39,073 nt of DNA from an uncultured bacterium (GCA_913009835.1 CAJVXH010000008.1:1-39073); one strand, 5' to 3'; shown: positions 8,443-16,655, counted from the stretch's first letter. Made by a program: numbers and translations. The notes: generated by a model not told the origin, from the letters alone.

Positions 8443-9198
8443 ATGCCGACTAATTACAGTTCAGCCGAATTCCTTGACCTGCTTGGAGATCACGTGGGCA
8501 CGTCCTGCGCTGCCTTGATAGGAGGTGGGGGGAAGACATCCCTGCTGCTCCGACTGGGACAGGAGCTAGTCGATCGTTCGTCTGGGAAGAACGTCCTCCT
8601 CGCCGCTTTGACACGTCTACAGCACAATCTCGAAGATGGGTCCATCACCTGTCAACGAATGCTTGAGGTGGGCGCGGATGAGATGATGCAGCGTCACAAT
8701 CCGATGTTTGTCCTGGGATTGCCCATATCCTCAGAGAGTGAGAACGAAACCTCGGATCTGACTATCACTGGTCTACGTCATCGCTTCGCGGCAACCGTAT
8801 TTGAATGCGATGGCGCTCGCGGGCTCCCCTTGAAAGCGCACAACCAGCGAGATCCAGTCGTCCCGGAGTTTGCCTCGAATGCGATAGTAATTGTCGGCGC
8901 TGATGTGGTCGGGACGCGCGTGAGTGATGGATTGGTGCATCGCCCGGAATTGTTCTGCGATACTTGGGAAGTAGGATCAGATCACGAGTTGGATGTCTCT
9001 TTCATCACTACTGTGATTACGTCAAAACGGGGGTATCGACGTAAGATACCTGATTCTGTCCCAACTTCTTATTACGTGAACAAAGCTGATCAGTTTCCTC
9101 GTCAGGCGAACGAGCTCGCGCGGACAATTGCTCGACAATCCGGTCAACCGACCTGGATGGGATCGTTGCATGAAGGCTGGCTGGAGCGGGTCAGATGA
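8443..9198 (+). CDS. yqeC: YqeC-like accessory protein of (selenium-dependent) molybdenum hydroxylases
   Basis: A 251-residue protein from ATG 8443. An upstream ATG at 8407 is possible, but it begins inside the end of the R2 array. The N-terminal P-loop LIGGGGKTSLLLRLG, the FECDGARGLPLKAH stretch, IVGADVVG and the later YYVNKAD (a GTPase-style NKxD motif) match the YqeC family. That family is annotated as an accessory for selenium-dependent molybdenum hydroxylases and is thought to be a nucleotide-binding maturation factor. The next gene is xdhC, the usual neighbour, and selA lies elsewhere in the window. No molybdenum hydroxylase subunit is encoded here, so the client enzyme is unknown. Confidence 0.8.
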   Translation: MPTNYSSAEFLDLLGDHVGTSCAALIGGGGKTSLLLRLGQELVDRSSGKNVLLAALTRLQHNLEDGSITCQRMLEVGADEMMQRHNPMFVLGLPISSESENETSDLTITGLRHRFAATVFECDGARGLPLKAHNQRDPVVPEFASNAIVIVGADVVGTRVSDGLVHRPELFCDTWEVGSDHELDVSFITTVITSKRGYRRKIPDSVPTSYYVNKADQFPRQANELARTIARQSGQPTWMGSLHEGWLERVR

Positions 9199-9223
9199 AC
9201 GTTCGGGTTGAATGGATCTGGTC

Positions 9224-9374
9224 GTCATCCTGAACGAAGTGAAGGATCTCGTCTTTATCTATTTGATAATATACGAACTACGAGATATGCCCACGACATT
9301 CATGTCGTGGATTATCCGCGCTTGACGAGCAAGCACGGGCCTGTTTCTCAGGACTCAGGACTCAGGACTCAGGT
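9224..9374. repeat. Composite dispersed repeat: R1, R2-like palindrome, R3, R5
   Basis: This is the clearest copy of the modular order: R1 (9224-9250), a perfect 9-bp-arm palindrome CCACGACAT/ATGTCGTGG (9291-9310), R3 (9316-9342, ending GCACGGGCCTG), and R5, a CTCAGGA tandem of nearly four copies (9347-9374). It lies between yqeC and xdhC and keeps an otherwise plausible operon 195 bases apart. Confidence 0.85.
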
Positions 9375-9393
9375 TTCAGAACTAGAGGTATCC

Positions 9394-10167
9394 ATGATCA
9401 ACAGTGAAGTCTGGATTGAGGCCGGCCAACTCGCGGCGCAAGGCCAGATGTTTTGCATCGCGGTGTTGTCACATACGAAGGGCTCGGTACCGCGACGTGC
9501 CGGTTCAACGATGCTGATTCGTTCGGACGGTTCCACTATTGGGACCATCGGTGGCGGTTCAGTCGAAAGGCAGGCGGCGGAAGAGGCCTTGCAGGCGATG
9601 GCAAGCGGTGAAACGCGCACGCAGGAATATGATCTGATTGATCCGGACGGCGACGGTATCTGCGGGGGTAAAGTAACTGTCCTTCTCCTGCCCCAAATGG
9701 CGCGAATGACACTCCATTTGTTTGGGGCCGGTCATGTGGCCCGTCCGTTGTGTAAACTGGCCGCAATGACAGGTTACGCTGTTACCGTGTATGATGAGAT
9801 CGATGACTGGGCGACACCTGCTAACTTCCCCGAGTCAACGCACATCCAGACTGGCGACCTGACCGAAATCACAACAGAACTGGAAACCGGACCCCTGGAT
9901 GCAGTCGTTATTCTAACCGGCTCCCACAAGCTGGATCTGGAAATTCTGCGCCGTTTCAAGGATAACTTACCATCCTACATCGGTGTTATTGCCAGCCGTA
10001 AAAAGGCCGCCTTTTTCCGAAAGAACCTCGTGGAGGATGGTTGGTCAAGGGAGGATATCAAGCGAATTCACACACCTATCGGCCTCGATATCAGCTCGCG
10101 CACACCTTCTGAGATCGCGGTGTCAATTATTGCTGAAATCATGAAGGAACGGGGACCCGTCGAATAG
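9394..10167 (+). CDS. xdhC: XdhC/CoxI-family molybdenum hydroxylase maturation protein
   Basis: A 257-residue protein starting at ATG 9394, which has an AGAGG ribosome-binding site; longer in-frame starts run through the repeats. The N-terminal XdhC/CoxI domain shows TKGSVPRRAGSTMLI and GTIGGGSVER. The C-terminal Rossmann domain shows LFGAGHVARPLCKLA and IASRKKAAFFRKNL, ending with PIGLDISSRTPSEIAVSI. Members insert or sulfurate the molybdenum cofactor of xanthine-dehydrogenase-type enzymes; the subgroup with this architecture next to YqeC is tied to selenium-dependent hydroxylases. The first domain lacks the N-terminal cysteine pair seen in some homologues. It converges with the next gene, leaving a 36-base gap. 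Confidence 0.85.
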   Translation: MINSEVWIEAGQLAAQGQMFCIAVLSHTKGSVPRRAGSTMLIRSDGSTIGTIGGGSVERQAAEEALQAMASGETRTQEYDLIDPDGDGICGGKVTVLLLPQMARMTLHLFGAGHVARPLCKLAAMTGYAVTVYDEIDDWATPANFPESTHIQTGDLTEITTELETGPLDAVVILTGSHKLDLEILRRFKDNLPSYIGVIASRKKAAFFRKNLVEDGWSREDIKRIHTPIGLDISSRTPSEIAVSIIAEIMKERGPVE

Positions 10168-10203
10168 CGAATCACGTTTCGTCATCACTCACAAAACAAC
10201 GAC

Positions 10204-11847
10204 TCACCGCCGCAGCATCCACATTAGCAGCTGAAAATAGGTGATGTATTTACGTTCTGGATGGCGAATTGAGGAAGCTAGCAGTCCAACGCTCAACATC
10301 AGGAACTTGATTGCTCGGCTAACTAAATAGAACGGATTAATCCGAGTTTTCTTTTTACGTTTCCGCCGCTTCGATTCTGACGGAGCGACGGAAGCCTGCA
10401 CCTTATCGCTTTTACCATACATTCGCGAACGCAGGTAGAATACATAATCACGAGCTGCGAACAGTTGCAACAGCGCTTCATGCTTGAGAATTGGCGCAGT
10501 TTGAAGTAACCAGTGCACACATTTTTCGGGTGGATAACGACGTTGAGGAGGTAAATTCAATTCCTGTTCAACGAACACCTTACGCAACGCCTCCAGCATT
10601 AGATCCAAGGCCGCCCCGACACCCATCTGTTCGGCCTGTGGGCGAAGGACCTTCCAGTCAACCTGAGTCCCCCACTTCTCCATCGCAAGGCGGGCATCGA
10701 ATAGAACACGCAGCGGCTGCAACATGTGTTCGAGACTGCCATGAACGATGATATGTAGAATCTGGTCCTCGATTCCCAGCACTCGAGCTGGGGCACCCAT
10801 TAGCGTGACCTCTCCAGAGCGCGACCAGATTTCATTGGTATCCCAACTCAGATCAGAATAATATGGAACCAGGTCTCGATGCAGGTCTACTTTGACGCCA
10901 CCAACCGGGTGCTGCAGCCAGATTTCTTTTTCACTCGCGGCGGAATCCTCAGCCTGTATCCGGTTGTAGCCTAATTCGATAAACACTGCCAGAGCCTTGT
11001 CCATATCCTCGGGACGGACCAGGTAATCGAGATCAGTCATGGCTCGTGCGGACGGTCCGGGATAGAGTTCCTGCGCATACCACAAGCCCTTCAGAGATAT
11101 GCAGTCAACACCTTTCTGCGCCAGTTCAAACTGAATGGAGAGATGGGCTTGTATGAAGCGCTGCTGTCTTGCCCACGCTTTCTGGTAATGGTCCCTGAGT
11201 GTTGTGATCACTTCATTGGGAAGAAGATCGAGCGCTTCTTGATGTTCGAAACTGAAGTACAAGTACGAGGTGAGCTCATGCCTGGTCGCCATCGCGGTAA
11301 TTCCCGGCCAAACATGTAGCGGGATGGATAGTATTTCCTCTCTCGATCTACCTTGCTGGCACGCAATCAACAAGCGGAAGAAGTATATCGGCAATTGAGC
11401 CAGTGTGGAGTTATTAACCTTTTTCCCGCCAACCGTGGCTGGATAGCTGAGCAGCCGTTGATGACTCGTACGAATCGATTGCCACAGCTTCGCCCTTCCC
11501 CGACCGAGATGGCCTCCCGCCACCCGTTTCCAGCTTCCATTGCGCCATACCGCATCAACCAGACCAACAAATTGTTCGCGGGTTACAACTTCTTTGTCTG
11601 GATGTACCCTGTCATCACCCTGAGTGACCAGATCACCAGATCGATGTTCCTTAACCCGGTGAACGATGTACATGTCTCGATTCTCTTGCCGGAACACGAC
11701 AACATCACCCTTGCTTACATCATCAATCGAACACCTTTTAACACGCAGCCTCTCCAGCGGTTGGAAGAGAGAGCGCATGCTACCCCCGTGATAGAGGAGG
11801 TACAGGTGTTCATCATCAGAGCTAATGTGTACGCACATATCCTGCAT
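10204..11847 (-). CDS. Fusion: S26-type signal-peptidase-like domain + PF14907-type nucleotidyltransferase
   Basis: A 547-residue protein with two parts. Residues about 18-110 look like an S24/S26 peptidase of the His-dependent (Sec11/SipW-like) kind: GGSMRS with the candidate nucleophile Ser23, KGDVVVF, YIVHRVK with the candidate base His, and TQGDD. No bacterial-type catalytic Lys is apparent. Residues about 150-470 match the 'uncharacterised nucleotidyltransferase' family seen beside RiPP genes: ISLKGLWYAQELYP, RAMTDLDYLVRPEDMDKALA and VKVDLHRDL. A basic KRRKRKKK patch and a hydrophobic segment (FLMLSVGLLASSI) lie near the C-terminus and may contact the membrane. The start is uncertain; ATG 11838 is an alternative and neither has a strong ribosome-binding site. 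In lasso and other RiPP clusters these two activities occur with PqqD, HprK-like and ABC genes, as they do at 15.1-18.5 kb here. The substrate is unknown. Confidence 0.72.
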   Translation of the reverse strand: MQDMCVHISSDDEHLYLLYHGGSMRSLFQPLERLRVKRCSIDDVSKGDVVVFRQENRDMYIVHRVKEHRSGDLVTQGDDRVHPDKEVVTREQFVGLVDAVWRNGSWKRVAGGHLGRGRAKLWQSIRTSHQRLLSYPATVGGKKVNNSTLAQLPIYFFRLLIACQQGRSREEILSIPLHVWPGITAMATRHELTSYLYFSFEHQEALDLLPNEVITTLRDHYQKAWARQQRFIQAHLSIQFELAQKGVDCISLKGLWYAQELYPGPSARAMTDLDYLVRPEDMDKALAVFIELGYNRIQAEDSAASEKEIWLQHPVGGVKVDLHRDLVPYYSDLSWDTNEIWSRSGEVTLMGAPARVLGIEDQILHIIVHGSLEHMLQPLRVLFDARLAMEKWGTQVDWKVLRPQAEQMGVGAALDLMLEALRKVFVEQELNLPPQRRYPPEKCVHWLLQTAPILKHEALLQLFAARDYVFYLRSRMYGKSDKVQASVAPSESKRRKRKKKTRINPFYLVSRAIKFLMLSVGLLASSIRHPERKYITYFQLLMWMLRR

Positions 11848-11984
11848 ACGTCAGGTGACCTGTGAGATTGCGAATGGACGATCGGAAAGAAAAGGTACGC
11901 ATTAACTTCAGCAACACGGAATATCAGATCAACTATAACCGGAGAGACGTATCCCGAAGGTCGGAACAACCCATGGGTCAACAC

Positions 11985-12020
11985 AAACAAAAACACTCAC
12001 CCCGATCGAGGGTGAGTGTT
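11985..12020 (-). terminator. Rho-independent terminator of the T9SS-sorted protein gene
   Basis: AACACTCACCC (11992-12002) and GGGTGAGTGTT (12010-12020) form a perfect 11-bp stem around a 7-base loop. On the minus strand it is followed by TTTTTGTTTGTG. It begins 25 bases after the stop codon at 12046. This separates the T9SS-sorted gene from the downstream fusion gene, whose promoter must then lie within 11848-11985; no clear -10/-35 pair was seen there. Confidence 0.85.
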
Positions 12021-12045
12021 GAAAAGCATCGATGTGTACTTGTGA

Positions 12046-14457
12046 CTACTGCAACAGCGTAATCTTACGATGAGTGACCTGATTGTCGCCAGTCATGCGC
12101 AAGAAATAAATACCAGATGCGTTGTTGCCTGCGTTCCAGGTAAAGTTGTGCAAACCACCGAGCAGCGTTCCCGAATACAGCGTGGCAACTTCACGACCCA
12201 GAATGTCAAAGACCTTCAGCGACATCTCGCCAGTTTCTGGCAGGCCAGCCTTGATCATGATCTGTGCGTTGAACGGGTTCGGGTAAGCGTCATGAATACC
12301 GAACTCAGTCGGAATCACGCTGTCATTTTCACCCACGTCCAAGCTCGCTACGTCCGTGTCAATCGCCCGGATGCTCATGTTAACAATTTCCGATGAGGTG
12401 TTCCCAACGGTGAACTCGTAGTCTTCCATGTCTCTCAGACGTCCAACCGGTGTCCGGCCACTCTCTGTATCCTCATACAGCCACAACTCGATGTTTTGCG
12501 GAACGTCTTGAATGTTTGGCCAATACATGCGGAATGTTTCACCTGGCAGACGACGGGCTTTGACTTCTATGTTCCATGTATCATCGCTGCCATCTTTGTC
12601 GCGATAGTCATGGGCGAAGCGTGTTCCCTCTTGCCAGTCAGGATGCGAGAAAGCCATGCTGACATATTCCGATGCTGGTGGAGTCATCTCGAATGCGTCC
12701 CAACCGTCATAGCCGTCATTAGCGATACCACGGGTGCCGAGCTTGTTTTGATCGTCTCTGAACACACCGTCAATCGACTCCACAGCCAGATCCAATGACC
12801 AGCCGTAATCGAGGAAGTCATCCATTCCGTCGATGGTCGGGCCATGCTCACCACCATCAAAGACAAACTCAATATCGCCGTTACCAGAAGTGGTTTTAAC
12901 TATGATGAATCCTTCCCAAGCATCTAGACTCGCTGAATTTGCAAGTTCGATAAGATATTGTGAACCATTCCAAGTGTAGATATTTGCGTTGATGCCGTCC
13001 TGGCCCCAACCGGAAGGATTGCCATCTACTGTCAGTACTGTCGTCGACACATCGTATGGACCATAATAAGGATTCGCAAACATTGTCCGACCGTTTAAGC
13101 CATCCGCATAACCTATGATCGTCTGGTTCACATTGGATTGCGGAGAGCCAGCGGTTTGTTGCAGACTAGTGATATCGAGCACTGGGTCTGACACTCCCGG
13201 CTCCACATCCTGGACAAAGAAATAACCGAGTCCCGGTTCAATGTCTGGAGGTTCAGTGCCTGGATCGCCATCGCCGTTACCAAAACGGTCGTACACATGT
13301 GTGGTGTTATTATAGCGACTCATCACCCAAGTATCTTCTTCACTGTCCCCACCGAGATCATCGCTAAACAACGCGTCTGCATTCCTGTTTCCGGCTAAGG
13401 CTATCGTGCAGGGCACTCCAAAGAAATACCAAGTATTCGCGTCTGACACATCATATGTGTACGTATCAATCCAAAAATCTACATCGTCGAAATAAATCGT
13501 CTGGTCAGCCGCACCTGCGTCGTCCGGGTAAACTATTAGTCTTACCTGCACATATTGTGTGGATGCCGACAACGTTAACGTAGTAGAAAGCGTCTGCCAA
13601 GAACCACTGTTACTTGAGAAATCAAAACTCCAACCAATCGGAGGGATCGCATCACTATACGCTACCAAGTACAAGCGGCAGAACGAATCGTCATTATCCA
13701 TGACCTCAACAGATGCCGCGACAGTATCTCCAACCCGTCCAGTCAGCAACTGGTAGGCTCTGGCGCTATACCCATTTGGTTGAGAAATAATTGCCAGGGA
13801 AGCCGAACCTGAATTCACTATGGCGTTCTCTTCCGCGACTGCACCATCACCGCCCAAGACCAAGTTCCAATTATCAGGATCTCCTGCTGTCCAATCCTCA
13901 AACCCAGGGTTCAACGGCATCGGAGAAGTCGGGATTGCAGATGTGATCGAACAGAGATCCACGTAGGCCGTATGTGGCCCGGGGGTTGCCTGATCAAAAT
14001 AATAGATGATTTCAATCTTCATATTGTCAGCATTCGCAGGTGTGATAAAGTTAGCGCTCACAGACTGCCAACTAGCCGAGTTGTAGGAATTGTCAAATTC
14101 AGTTTGCAGCCAGACGCCGAATTCGTCATACACCTTGACGTTCATCCGGACGTAGCCATCATCACTGTCGTAAACGAATATTTCTGCAGTAACTTCTACG
14201 TTAGGATCAACACTGAAGTACTGGACCAAGCGCGGCTTGTCTCCTGCGTCATCCGCGAATAACTTGCATGACGCTTCCCCGCTAATGGCAAATGCATCCT
14301 CCGTAACATATGCCCCTTGCACAACAGTCCAATCATCCGGGTCATCGTCAGTCCAGTTTTCGAAATCCCCGTTTTGTACAGTTTGCGCCTGAGCGGACAA
14401 TGCAAACAGTCCCAGCAGGGCAATCAACAATCCAACATAGAGAACCGAAGACTTCAT
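12046..14457 (-). CDS. Secreted protein with two lectin/CBM-like modules and a T9SS type A sorting tail
   Basis: An 803-residue protein. Residues 1-24 are a Sec signal peptide (hydrophobic core, cleavage near AQAQ). Two related beta-sandwich modules follow, each opening with G(D/F)FE(N/D)WT and D(P)D(D/N)W: about residues 28-170 and 180-325. They resemble carbohydrate-binding or galactose-binding-like folds. The middle (about 330-600) has no recognised domain; it is rich in Asp, Gly, Asn and aromatic residues. The last 79 residues, from YPNPFN at 725, form the T9SS type A sorting domain (LKVFDILGREV, SGIYFLRM, HRKITLLQ), which directs export and surface attachment through the type IX system. 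The start has a GGGGAGA ribosome-binding site. It is divergent from the peptide cluster, and its role there, if any, is unknown. Confidence 0.82.
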   Translation of the reverse strand: MKSSVLYVGLLIALLGLFALSAQAQTVQNGDFENWTDDDPDDWTVVQGAYVTEDAFAISGEASCKLFADDAGDKPRLVQYFSVDPNVEVTAEIFVYDSDDGYVRMNVKVYDEFGVWLQTEFDNSYNSASWQSVSANFITPANADNMKIEIIYYFDQATPGPHTAYVDLCSITSAIPTSPMPLNPGFEDWTAGDPDNWNLVLGGDGAVAEENAIVNSGSASLAIISQPNGYSARAYQLLTGRVGDTVAASVEVMDNDDSFCRLYLVAYSDAIPPIGWSFDFSSNSGSWQTLSTTLTLSASTQYVQVRLIVYPDDAGAADQTIYFDDVDFWIDTYTYDVSDANTWYFFGVPCTIALAGNRNADALFSDDLGGDSEEDTWVMSRYNNTTHVYDRFGNGDGDPGTEPPDIEPGLGYFFVQDVEPGVSDPVLDITSLQQTAGSPQSNVNQTIIGYADGLNGRTMFANPYYGPYDVSTTVLTVDGNPSGWGQDGINANIYTWNGSQYLIELANSASLDAWEGFIIVKTTSGNGDIEFVFDGGEHGPTIDGMDDFLDYGWSLDLAVESIDGVFRDDQNKLGTRGIANDGYDGWDAFEMTPPASEYVSMAFSHPDWQEGTRFAHDYRDKDGSDDTWNIEVKARRLPGETFRMYWPNIQDVPQNIELWLYEDTESGRTPVGRLRDMEDYEFTVGNTSSEIVNMSIRAIDTDVASLDVGENDSVIPTEFGIHDAYPNPFNAQIMIKAGLPETGEMSLKVFDILGREVATLYSGTLLGGLHNFTWNAGNNASGIYFLRMTGDNQVTHRKITLLQ

Positions 14458-15090
14458 GGGAAAGTCTCCCCGATAGTTAAACTACGCTAAAAGCAATCGG
14501 ACGATAACATGCTTATCTGATCCGACATCTTGATTTTCACTCAATAGCGGATTCCGTCGATCAGACAAAACCCGAGACACAACCAATGCAGCGCGACAAT
14601 GTACTCCCAGTGCATCCAAAAAATCTACATCGAGAGCTACTCGATTCCTGTGTTGGAGAACACATTGGCGAGGCTCATCCTCTTGTAGACTGAGCATGGA
14701 GACATGTTTTGCGAACATCCCGCCTGCGACTGAATGTAGCAGATCTTAACCACCGTCACAACAGACGATGTGTATAATATCACACGGGAGTACCTCAGGA
14801 GGGTACATCCCAAAAGTCTCTCTCTGATTCTCCCTCTCAGTTATTCCTGTGATCTATGTCATTGCGATTCACTCCTGAATCACCGACCTTTACACTTTGT
14901 GCGGTTTGTCTGTGCGCTTTAGGTTCTCGTTCGGACATCCGGTGCTCTGTTCGGAGAGCTCTTGTTGCTGCGGGGAGTGCATTGCGATTATTTTTGCCGC
15001 ATATTCGGTGCTGATACGTGTTACAGTATTTGGTGCTATAGCTAACAACATTGAACTCAGATGCGATACTATATTCAGGAGGCACTCGTG
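14458..15090. promoter_or_regulatory. 633-base divergent control region between the T9SS-protein and precursor-peptide genes
   Basis: This is the longest gap without dispersed repeats, and both flanking genes start from it. Visible elements are TATAAT at 14773-14778 (no good -35 at 17 bases) and a hairpin in which GTACC and GGTAC pair around TCAGGAG, extended by GGGA/TCCC (about 14785-14814). The run-up to the precursor start carries the AGGAGG ribosome-binding site at about 15077-15082. Short Cys-rich reading frames cross the region but lack ribosome-binding sites. Promoter assignments are tentative. Confidence 0.35.
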
Positions 15091-15255
15091 ATGAAAAGCG
15101 TGGGATATGAAAAACCCTTGCTTGTCGAGCTGTCCATGCTCCACGACACTGCTCATGGTTTTAGTGAGCCGGATCCACCATCTTCTCCCGGGGAGGGTAA
15201 TGGCGGAGAGAAGAAATCGGATGAGCAAGAGTCAGATTCTTATGAATGGTTGTGA
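15091..15255 (+). CDS. Putative RiPP precursor peptide (54 residues)
   Basis: ATG 15091 has an excellent AGGAGG ribosome-binding site, which decides this start over ATG 15061. The peptide begins MKSVGYEKPLLVELS; the YxxPxL pattern (Tyr6, Pro9, Leu11) is the leader motif recognised by PqqD-like RRE proteins in lasso and related systems. The C-terminal half is quite different: Pro/Gly/Ser-rich (PDPPSSPGEGNGG), then acidic with serines (KKSDEQESDSYEWL), and no Cys. A 16-base step leads to a PqqD-like gene, followed by an HprK-like kinase and an ABC exporter. Family resemblance rests on the leader pattern and context only. The peptide has no recognised core class. A kinase target among the serines is an inference. 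Confidence 0.65.
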   Translation: MKSVGYEKPLLVELSMLHDTAHGFSEPDPPSSPGEGNGGEKKSDEQESDSYEWL

Positions 15256-15270
15256 TTGGCCATCCTTCCC

Positions 15271-15555
15271 ATGCCGCAGACTGCCTTAGTATTAGTGGCA
15301 GATGTCTCCGTTATCTTCCGCAGTGATGCGAATGGCGGAGGCGTGTTGTATCACCCCGGTTCGGATCGGGCTTACAGTGTGAACCAATTAGGAGCCAGCA
15401 TCTGGATGTTGCTTCGGAAGGAAATTTCTTCCGGGGAAATCATCAGTCAGATGCAGGCTTCTTTATCTCCTGACAACCCTCCCTCTCTCCGTGAGGATGT
15501 TGAAGCCTTCCTGGCCAGCTTGGTTGAGAATGAGCTCGCCCATGCCTCTGAATGA
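15271..15555 (+). CDS. PqqD-like peptide-recognition protein (RRE domain)
   Basis: A 94-residue protein from ATG 15271; TTG 15256, directly after the precursor's stop, is an alternative, and neither has a clear ribosome-binding site, so translation is probably coupled. The sequence has the PqqD family pattern: VSVIFR, GVLYHPGSDRAYSVNQLGASIW, SGEIISQM and REDVEAFLASLVENELA. PqqD-type RiPP recognition elements bind the leader peptide and deliver it to modifying enzymes. It is in the same frame as the precursor, separated by a single TGA, and its end overlaps the kinase start by 14 bases. Together with the YxxPxL leader next door, this is the main argument for a RiPP-type system. Confidence 0.82.
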   Translation: MPQTALVLVADVSVIFRSDANGGGVLYHPGSDRAYSVNQLGASIWMLLRKEISSGEIISQMQASLSPDNPPSLREDVEAFLASLVENELAHASE

Positions 15556-16462
15556 CACCTCTTACCTGCTGAGATTGTCCGACAATTCTGACTGGCAGTT
15601 TACCAGTACCACCGACACTGCGGAGTGGGAGTGGTTGAATTTCTTCGCTTCAACCCTCGGATTACCTGTTCTGGAAAACGATGGCTCAGCAGTTGAGAAT
15701 GGAATCCTGATATGTTCTGAGAAACGCAAGAGTGAATGTTTGCTCGAAATGGGTGCCTCTCATTGGGGGGTGAATGCCCGGGTCAACGAGTTTCAGCTCG
15801 GTCCGTTAGCAGTGTATTCCACTCCCGGCTCAAACCACTTGATGCATGTTGTCCCCAACGATGAGAGCCATAAAGATTGGTTGATGAGCATGTGGTACGG
15901 GCTGTACCCGCTCTACCCGCAGCTGCTTCGGATGGGTCATCTTCCCTTACATGCTGGTTTGGCGACCTGGCGAGGCCAGGGGATCCTCTTCGCCGCACCG
16001 GGTGGGACAGGCAAATCTACTACCATGCGTCGATTGCCGATGGACTGGGATGTCCATTGCGACGATGAGAGCTGGTTGGTCAATGCCGATGCTGGTTTGT
16101 TCTCTCATCCCCTGCCAACCTGGAGCGATCTGGTATTACGAGGTGAACGGAAGAGTTGGAATTCCCCACATGCCTCCCCGGCGAAGGCGATTGTGTTTCT
16201 CCGTCAGGCTGAGAGCGTGAAGATCAACCGTTTGTCACCGGCTGAATGCGCGACATTGCTGAAACAGGCTACGGAGCAGATTCTCCGTCGTGCCTGGGCT
16301 GTGCTCCCCCCTCCCGATCTGAATAAGGTGCGTGCGCGAGTGTTCGAGCTTGCGGATGAACGTTCTCGCTCGCTCCACGGTTATCTGCTGGATCTGAACC
16401 TGACCGATCCGTTCTGGACAACTTTGGAAGTTGCTCTGATGAAGGATATCGCTATTACTTAG
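15542..16462 (+). CDS. HPr-kinase-like protein (ScmC / lasso-cluster kinase type)
   Basis: A 306-residue protein from ATG 15542, overlapping the PqqD-like gene. The C-terminal half carries the HprK-type P-loop: LPLHAGLATWRGQGILFAAP leading into GGTGKST (residues 154-160), then a CDDESWLV stretch with acidic residues suited to metal binding, and AIVFLRQAE. The N-terminal 130 residues are unassigned. HprK-related proteins in RiPP loci include ScmC of the SynChlorMet cassette and the paeninodin-type kinases, which phosphorylate a serine of the peptide. HPr itself is not encoded nearby, and the kinase's position between PqqD and an exporter favours a peptide substrate. This target is inferred, not shown. 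Confidence 0.75.
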   Translation: MPLNDTSYLLRLSDNSDWQFTSTTDTAEWEWLNFFASTLGLPVLENDGSAVENGILICSEKRKSECLLEMGASHWGVNARVNEFQLGPLAVYSTPGSNHLMHVVPNDESHKDWLMSMWYGLYPLYPQLLRMGHLPLHAGLATWRGQGILFAAPGGTGKSTTMRRLPMDWDVHCDDESWLVNADAGLFSHPLPTWSDLVLRGERKSWNSPHASPAKAIVFLRQAESVKINRLSPAECATLLKQATEQILRRAWAVLPPPDLNKVRARVFELADERSRSLHGYLLDLNLTDPFWTTLEVALMKDIAIT

Positions 16463-16469
16463 CAATGTC

Positions 16470-16600
16470 GTCATCCTGAATATTTTCTTGAAGAATCTCG
16501 GGGTTGACCTTCTGATGACCCCAGACATAAATGTCTGGGGCATGACACATCATACACCCCCTGAAGTGGCATGTATCATGCACAGAGTGAAGGATCTTGC
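16470..16600. repeat. Dispersed repeats R1 (degenerate) and R2 between the kinase and the exporter
   Basis: A diverged R1 starts at 16470 and runs to AAGAATCTCGGGGTTGACCT. A complete R2 palindrome, CCCCAGACATAAATGTCTGGGG with its two loop bases AA, occupies 16519-16540. A partial second R1 (AGAGTGAAGGATCTTGCC) follows at about 16579-16600. The insertion leaves 193 bases between genes that would otherwise be tightly linked. Two to three repeat modules here suggest recent spread. Confidence 0.75.
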
Positions 16601-16655
16601 CTTACATTCATACATTATTAACCGATCTGCCTGATCGAACCATAGTTGGAGACTC

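Noticed and set aside
9208-9393. N-terminal extension of the XdhC-like protein
   Set aside because: The extra 62 residues translate R1, R2, R3 and R5 repeats; the ATG at 9394 has the ribosome-binding site and starts the family domain.
14897-15091. Cys-rich 64-residue reading frame ending in TGATG at the precursor start
   Set aside because: It starts from a rare codon without a ribosome-binding site, and its composition looks random. The overlap is probably chance; the AGGAGG clearly serves the precursor.
15091-15255. Classical lasso peptide
   Set aside because: The leader pattern fits, but the residues after Thr20 lack a suitable ring (no Gly/Ala/Ser start with Asp/Glu at position 7-9), and no cyclase or B2 protease is encoded nearby.
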